From Silene conica (taxonomy: Eukaryota > Streptophyta > Magnoliopsida > Caryophyllales > Caryophyllaceae), in NCBI GenBank assembly GCA_029255685.2, contig CM055312.2:69950792-70014791 (forward strand): 64,000 nucleotides of DNA, given 5' to 3'. Below are positions 60,665-64,000 of the stretch, one piece after another. The position numbers and the translations under genes are program-made. Each line of letters opens with the position of its first letter. Position 1 is the stretch's first letter. The notes under the pieces are model-generated. The model ran no database searches, was not told the origin of the DNA, and saw only the letters and a program-made list of their open reading frames with translations.

Positions 60665-62251
60665 CTAACATATCTCAACCCACTTCAAAAGAGAAGGACA
60701 CGAATGTCCAATAGATGTCATAAAGTCAACGACTTTGTTGGCTTCTCGAAAATAATGATTAATTTTCACTTCATCAAAGCAACGAAGATCTAATTTTATA
60801 TCCTTGATAATATTAGAAATTTCCCAAGGAATATGCCAAGTACTACGGATTGAATTAATAACACATAGGTTATCTCCTTCCACCATTAACTTTAAAATTC
60901 CTAAATTTTTTGTTGCTAAGATCCCTTCTCTTAATGCAAGGGCTTCCGCAATAAGAATGCTATTAGATCCACACATTTTTGCACCCATGTAATACCTCGA
61001 ATTTTAGTTACAATTTTTATCTTGATCATATATAGTGGCTACACGATCGAGCGATGAGCTTAGCGATGGGTTAATAAATTGATTGTACTAGTTCACTTGT
61101 ACTCGTTTTATGTGGAGTGTCTTGGTCGTCGGTGGGGCTTGAAAGGGGGATCTATCCACCCTAGGTTAATATTTGTAGTAGGTCGTTGGTGTGGCTCGAA
61201 CTCTGGACCTAGTACAGCTCGGCCATGGGCCTCGAAATCAGTGTAAACAGCCCACACCCATGTTTTGAAAACAAACAAACCCTCACATCAGTGTAAACAG
61301 CCGCCTTATAAGAAGGATATCGACACAATATTCTGACCTATCTACAAACTCTAACCTACCCCGTTTTGCTCAGCCGACACCACACTTCAGGAAGGTCAGA
61401 TCCCCACGGTGGTTTAACTCTGTTTAAACCCTTCGAAATAGATCAGAAAACAGGTATGCGCAGCCTGTGTTAATTCGTTGTATTTTGTTCAGGGTCACTT
61501 GTTTTTGTCACTGTTTTCGAAAGGGGTTTGAGTGTCGGGTTTGGGTTCGTTTTTGTGTTGTTGTGTTTCTAGTGTCTGGAGGTTGGTCAGGAGGTTAGTC
61601 TGGGTGGTTGTAAGTGTCACAAGTGGTGTCGACAGGGGTGTTTATCACCCCTGGTTACAGCAGTCCTAGTCTGGTTGTCGGGTTTATGGGTTGTGTTGTC
61701 TTTCGTGTCTCTGTTTGTGATAAAAGAAGGAGTCGTGGGTGGTGGTTCATGTCAAGGGGAAGTCAGGGGGTGGTCTAGTAGTTGTCGTGGTGGTAAGGAG
61801 GGTGTCGTATGGCGGTCAAGGGGGTTGTTTTCACGGTGGTTCTGGAAGGGAACAGGGAATGGAGTGCTGGCAGGCTGTTGTTGTTTTGGTTAGATTGGTT
61901 TGGGGGTGGTACCACCGATGACTAGGGGGAGGTCGGTGCGGTGGTACCACCACAGTATGAGGGTCCAAGGGCAGGGGTGTCGTTAGTGGTGGTCTCGGTG
62001 GTCTGATGGGGGAGAGTGGTGGCCGTGGCAGGTTGTTCAGATGTGTGTCACGGGTGGAGGGTGAGGAACCAGGGATGTTTGAGTCCCTGGTCCACCTGGT
62101 CGGAGGGAGTCGAACCACCTGGTGGTGGTCGCTGGTGTAGCCGCCGTAGTGGGGAGTGGTCGGTGGTGGTTGTCGGCCTAGTTTAGGGTTGAGTGCGGCT
62201 GGGGTGTTAGTGTTAAGGCGTGGGGGTTGCTAGAGTAGGTTAGTTTTGTTA

Positions 62252-62304
<53 letters not shown>

Positions 62305-64000
62305 TTTGCCATTATTACAATATCTTTGTTTTTATGAGTATATATTTTATTATAGGAAAGTTTTGACATGATTTTAATGAGCACCTTGAAATTAATTTGA
62401 ATTTTAAAACCAATGCATCTATTTTTGGAAGTTACTTTTTTTAGAAGCTGCTATATTTGGAAAGTTGCTATTTTGGGTAACCTCGGTTGTTGGGAAGCTT
62501 TCTAAATATAGGAAGTTTCTATGAATAGAATGAGTACACGTTTTATGGGCATTAGGGAGTTTATTAATTAAATAATATACTTTTAGGTGGAAGTTTTCGT
62601 GTGGAGCACTTCTGAGAGCAGTTGTTCATTTTTGCAAATTTGCTTCTACAGTTTCGAGGTAGGGGAAACACGGTGTATATTATAATGATTACTCTGTTGT
62701 TATTGATGATAACCATGATTGTTTTATATGAATACTTGAATGGTATATTATGATATTCGTTTATATATTCTGTGATATGACATGTGGTGCGGAGATAAAA
62801 AGGGTCTGTGATTGGTGCGGAGATAAAGGGTCTGTGATTGGTGCGGAGATAAAGGGTCTGTGATTGGAGTGGAGAATTATGGGTCTTGTGATTTGGAGTG
62901 GAGAAGATCAGCTTTCTATTTATAGTAATGTGGTTTGTTTACAGTTTTTCCCTACTCAACCTCGTGGTTGACCCTGTGTATTCGTGATCACCTGTGATGA
63001 ACCAATTTACTGGGGAGCAGATTGACAGGTATAAAGACTATGGGAGCCAAGGGAAGGGAGAAGCATGGACCCGGACCGGCCTAGAGTCTAGATCACACAA
63101 TAGTTGCTTACGAGTTGTATCTTCATTTTTATCAAGACAGTTTTATATTTCAGTTGTACAAACTTGTTCTTTGAGATAACTTGTCAATTTAAAGTACTGT
63201 TTATCTTCCTTTGCATCTACTGCCTCGGGAAACCGAGATGGTAACATCCTTATTTATCTAGGGAGTCCTAGTACAGGCCCTTAAATAAATGGGGGTGTTA
63301 CAACCCAACAATACCACTTTACCATTCTGATCTCGTATAGAAAATCCTAAAGACGTTTTATCTCCATCTATCTTCGATCCATCAAAGTTTAGCTTTAGAA
63401 ATCCATTTAAAGGTTTTTCCCACCAAATTTCTTCCTTATTGATTTTGTTTCTAACTGACGCATCCTCATCAGGATTAACAAGGTCCTTATGTCTAGTCTC
63501 ATTTCACATCTTAATGCTATTATTGCATGAGATGGTAATTTTATTGCTATTAACACGAACATCATTAAAAATAATGTCATTTCTATGAAACCATGCATTC
63601 CACCAGACAAAAATAGTCTTAATAAACTACTCTTTTGGAACTAGGTTCTTGAGATAATTGGGTTTCACTATAAAGCTCTCACTCGTAATATTATCAAAGT
63701 TTGATAAAAAAATTTACTAAAACTAATAGTACCCACATCTTGGATAACAAAACCAATCAGGGGACATTTGTAAAAGAAATGATCTTTATTTTCAATAGGG
63801 TGGTTGCATAAAACGTAATTTGATGGGACATCGATATGACTTTTAAGAAGTCTACTTCTCGTTGGTAGACCGTCAACACATGCTTTCCAAAGAAAAACTT
63901 TAACTTTGAAGGAATATTTAAATTCCAAATCCAGTAGAATTCACATTTACTAAGATTTTGGTCGAAAATACCTTGCGCTAACCAAGTTGCTGTTTTGGTA
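60665..64000 (-). pseudogene. LINE (non-LTR retrotransposon) 3' part: zf-RVT and RNase H, decayed
   Basis: Minus strand. The zf-RVT region comes first (IPSKLK, FFLWKACVDGLPTRSRLL, CNHPIENKDHFFYKCPL; about 63960-63750). The RNase H domain follows (LKFDGSKIDGDKTSLGFSIR near 63390-63330) and, after a solo LTR, its second half (NSILIAEALALREGILATK, NHYFREANKVVDFM; 60988-60665). Reverse transcriptase should lie to the right of the window. Stops and frame changes between the two domains show it is no longer functional. A LINE ORF2 is the simplest reading; a related RNase H-like host gene is less likely. Confidence 0.8.
60988..63302 (+). repeat. Solo LTR related to the chromovirus LTR, inside the LINE RNase H region
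   Basis: 2.3 kb, TGTAATACCTCG...GGGGTGTTACA, with a perfect 5-bp flanking repeat ACCCA (60983-60987 and 63303-63307). It shares blocks with the LTR at 21329-23431: GGTGGTACCACC, an ATT run (62253-62303), tandem GATTGGTGCGGAGATAAAG units (about 62806-62865) and CCTCGTGGTTGACCCTGTGT. It is related but clearly older or of another subfamily. No internal region remains, as expected after LTR-LTR recombination. Confidence 0.88.

Noticed and set aside
61675-62118. Gly/Val-rich and Pro-rich frames
   Set aside because: They lie within the solo LTR and follow its GGTGGT composition; the chromovirus LTRs give comparable shadow frames at 21734-22124 and 37532-37855.

Overview
This window is eukaryotic, from a plant nuclear genome. 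Two host genes have clear plant relatives: a nine-exon MYST histone acetyltransferase and an intron-less plant-specific gene. The rest is mostly transposable elements of typical plant families: Tekay/Del-type and Athila-type Ty3 elements, Ty1/copia, CACTA, hAT, plant mariner, Stowaway, Tourist, Helitron, Au-like SINE and LINE. A eudicot is clear. Caryophyllales is a guess from the feel of the repeats and is not demonstrated.

Layout. 1-13.28 kb: a minus-strand CACTA transposon. Its TNP2 transposase is a pseudogene, its 5' terminus ends at 13283, and its other end lies left of the window. It is split by a 10.3-kb low-coding Ty3-like LTR array (LTR, internal, LTR, partial internal; 2351-12653). 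13.3-21.15 kb: a poly(A)-tailed segment, small hAT elements, a Helitron and a decayed mariner transposase. 21.16-39.33 kb: a three-level nest. A small hAT element with 8-bp flanking repeats is split by a Tekay/Del-type chromovirus (5-bp flanking repeat CCTAT). That element is split in turn by an Athila-type element carrying one 960-codon gag-protease frame and no central pol.

39.56-45.94 kb: the HAM1/HAM2-type histone acetyltransferase (451 aa), whose ATG lies only about 230 bp from the edge of the nest; one intron holds a SINE end and a Tourist element. 47.08-47.88 kb: a convergent, uncharacterised serine-rich plant protein. 48.8-56.2 kb: several hAT elements, one with a decayed transposase, and a copia fossil split by a solo LTR. 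56.2-64 kb: a Stowaway, a small hAT next to a Helitron, a long AT repeat, and a minus-strand LINE (zf-RVT, RNase H) split by a solo LTR related to the chromovirus.

The most unusual signal is in the LTRs. In the minus-strand Ty3-like array, each LTR carries about 11 successive hairpin units in which a short core (CAGAGGCG...AACGCAT) stays constant while the flanking stem arms change together. The Athila-type LTR has the same architecture with a different core. I know of no description of this, but could not search.
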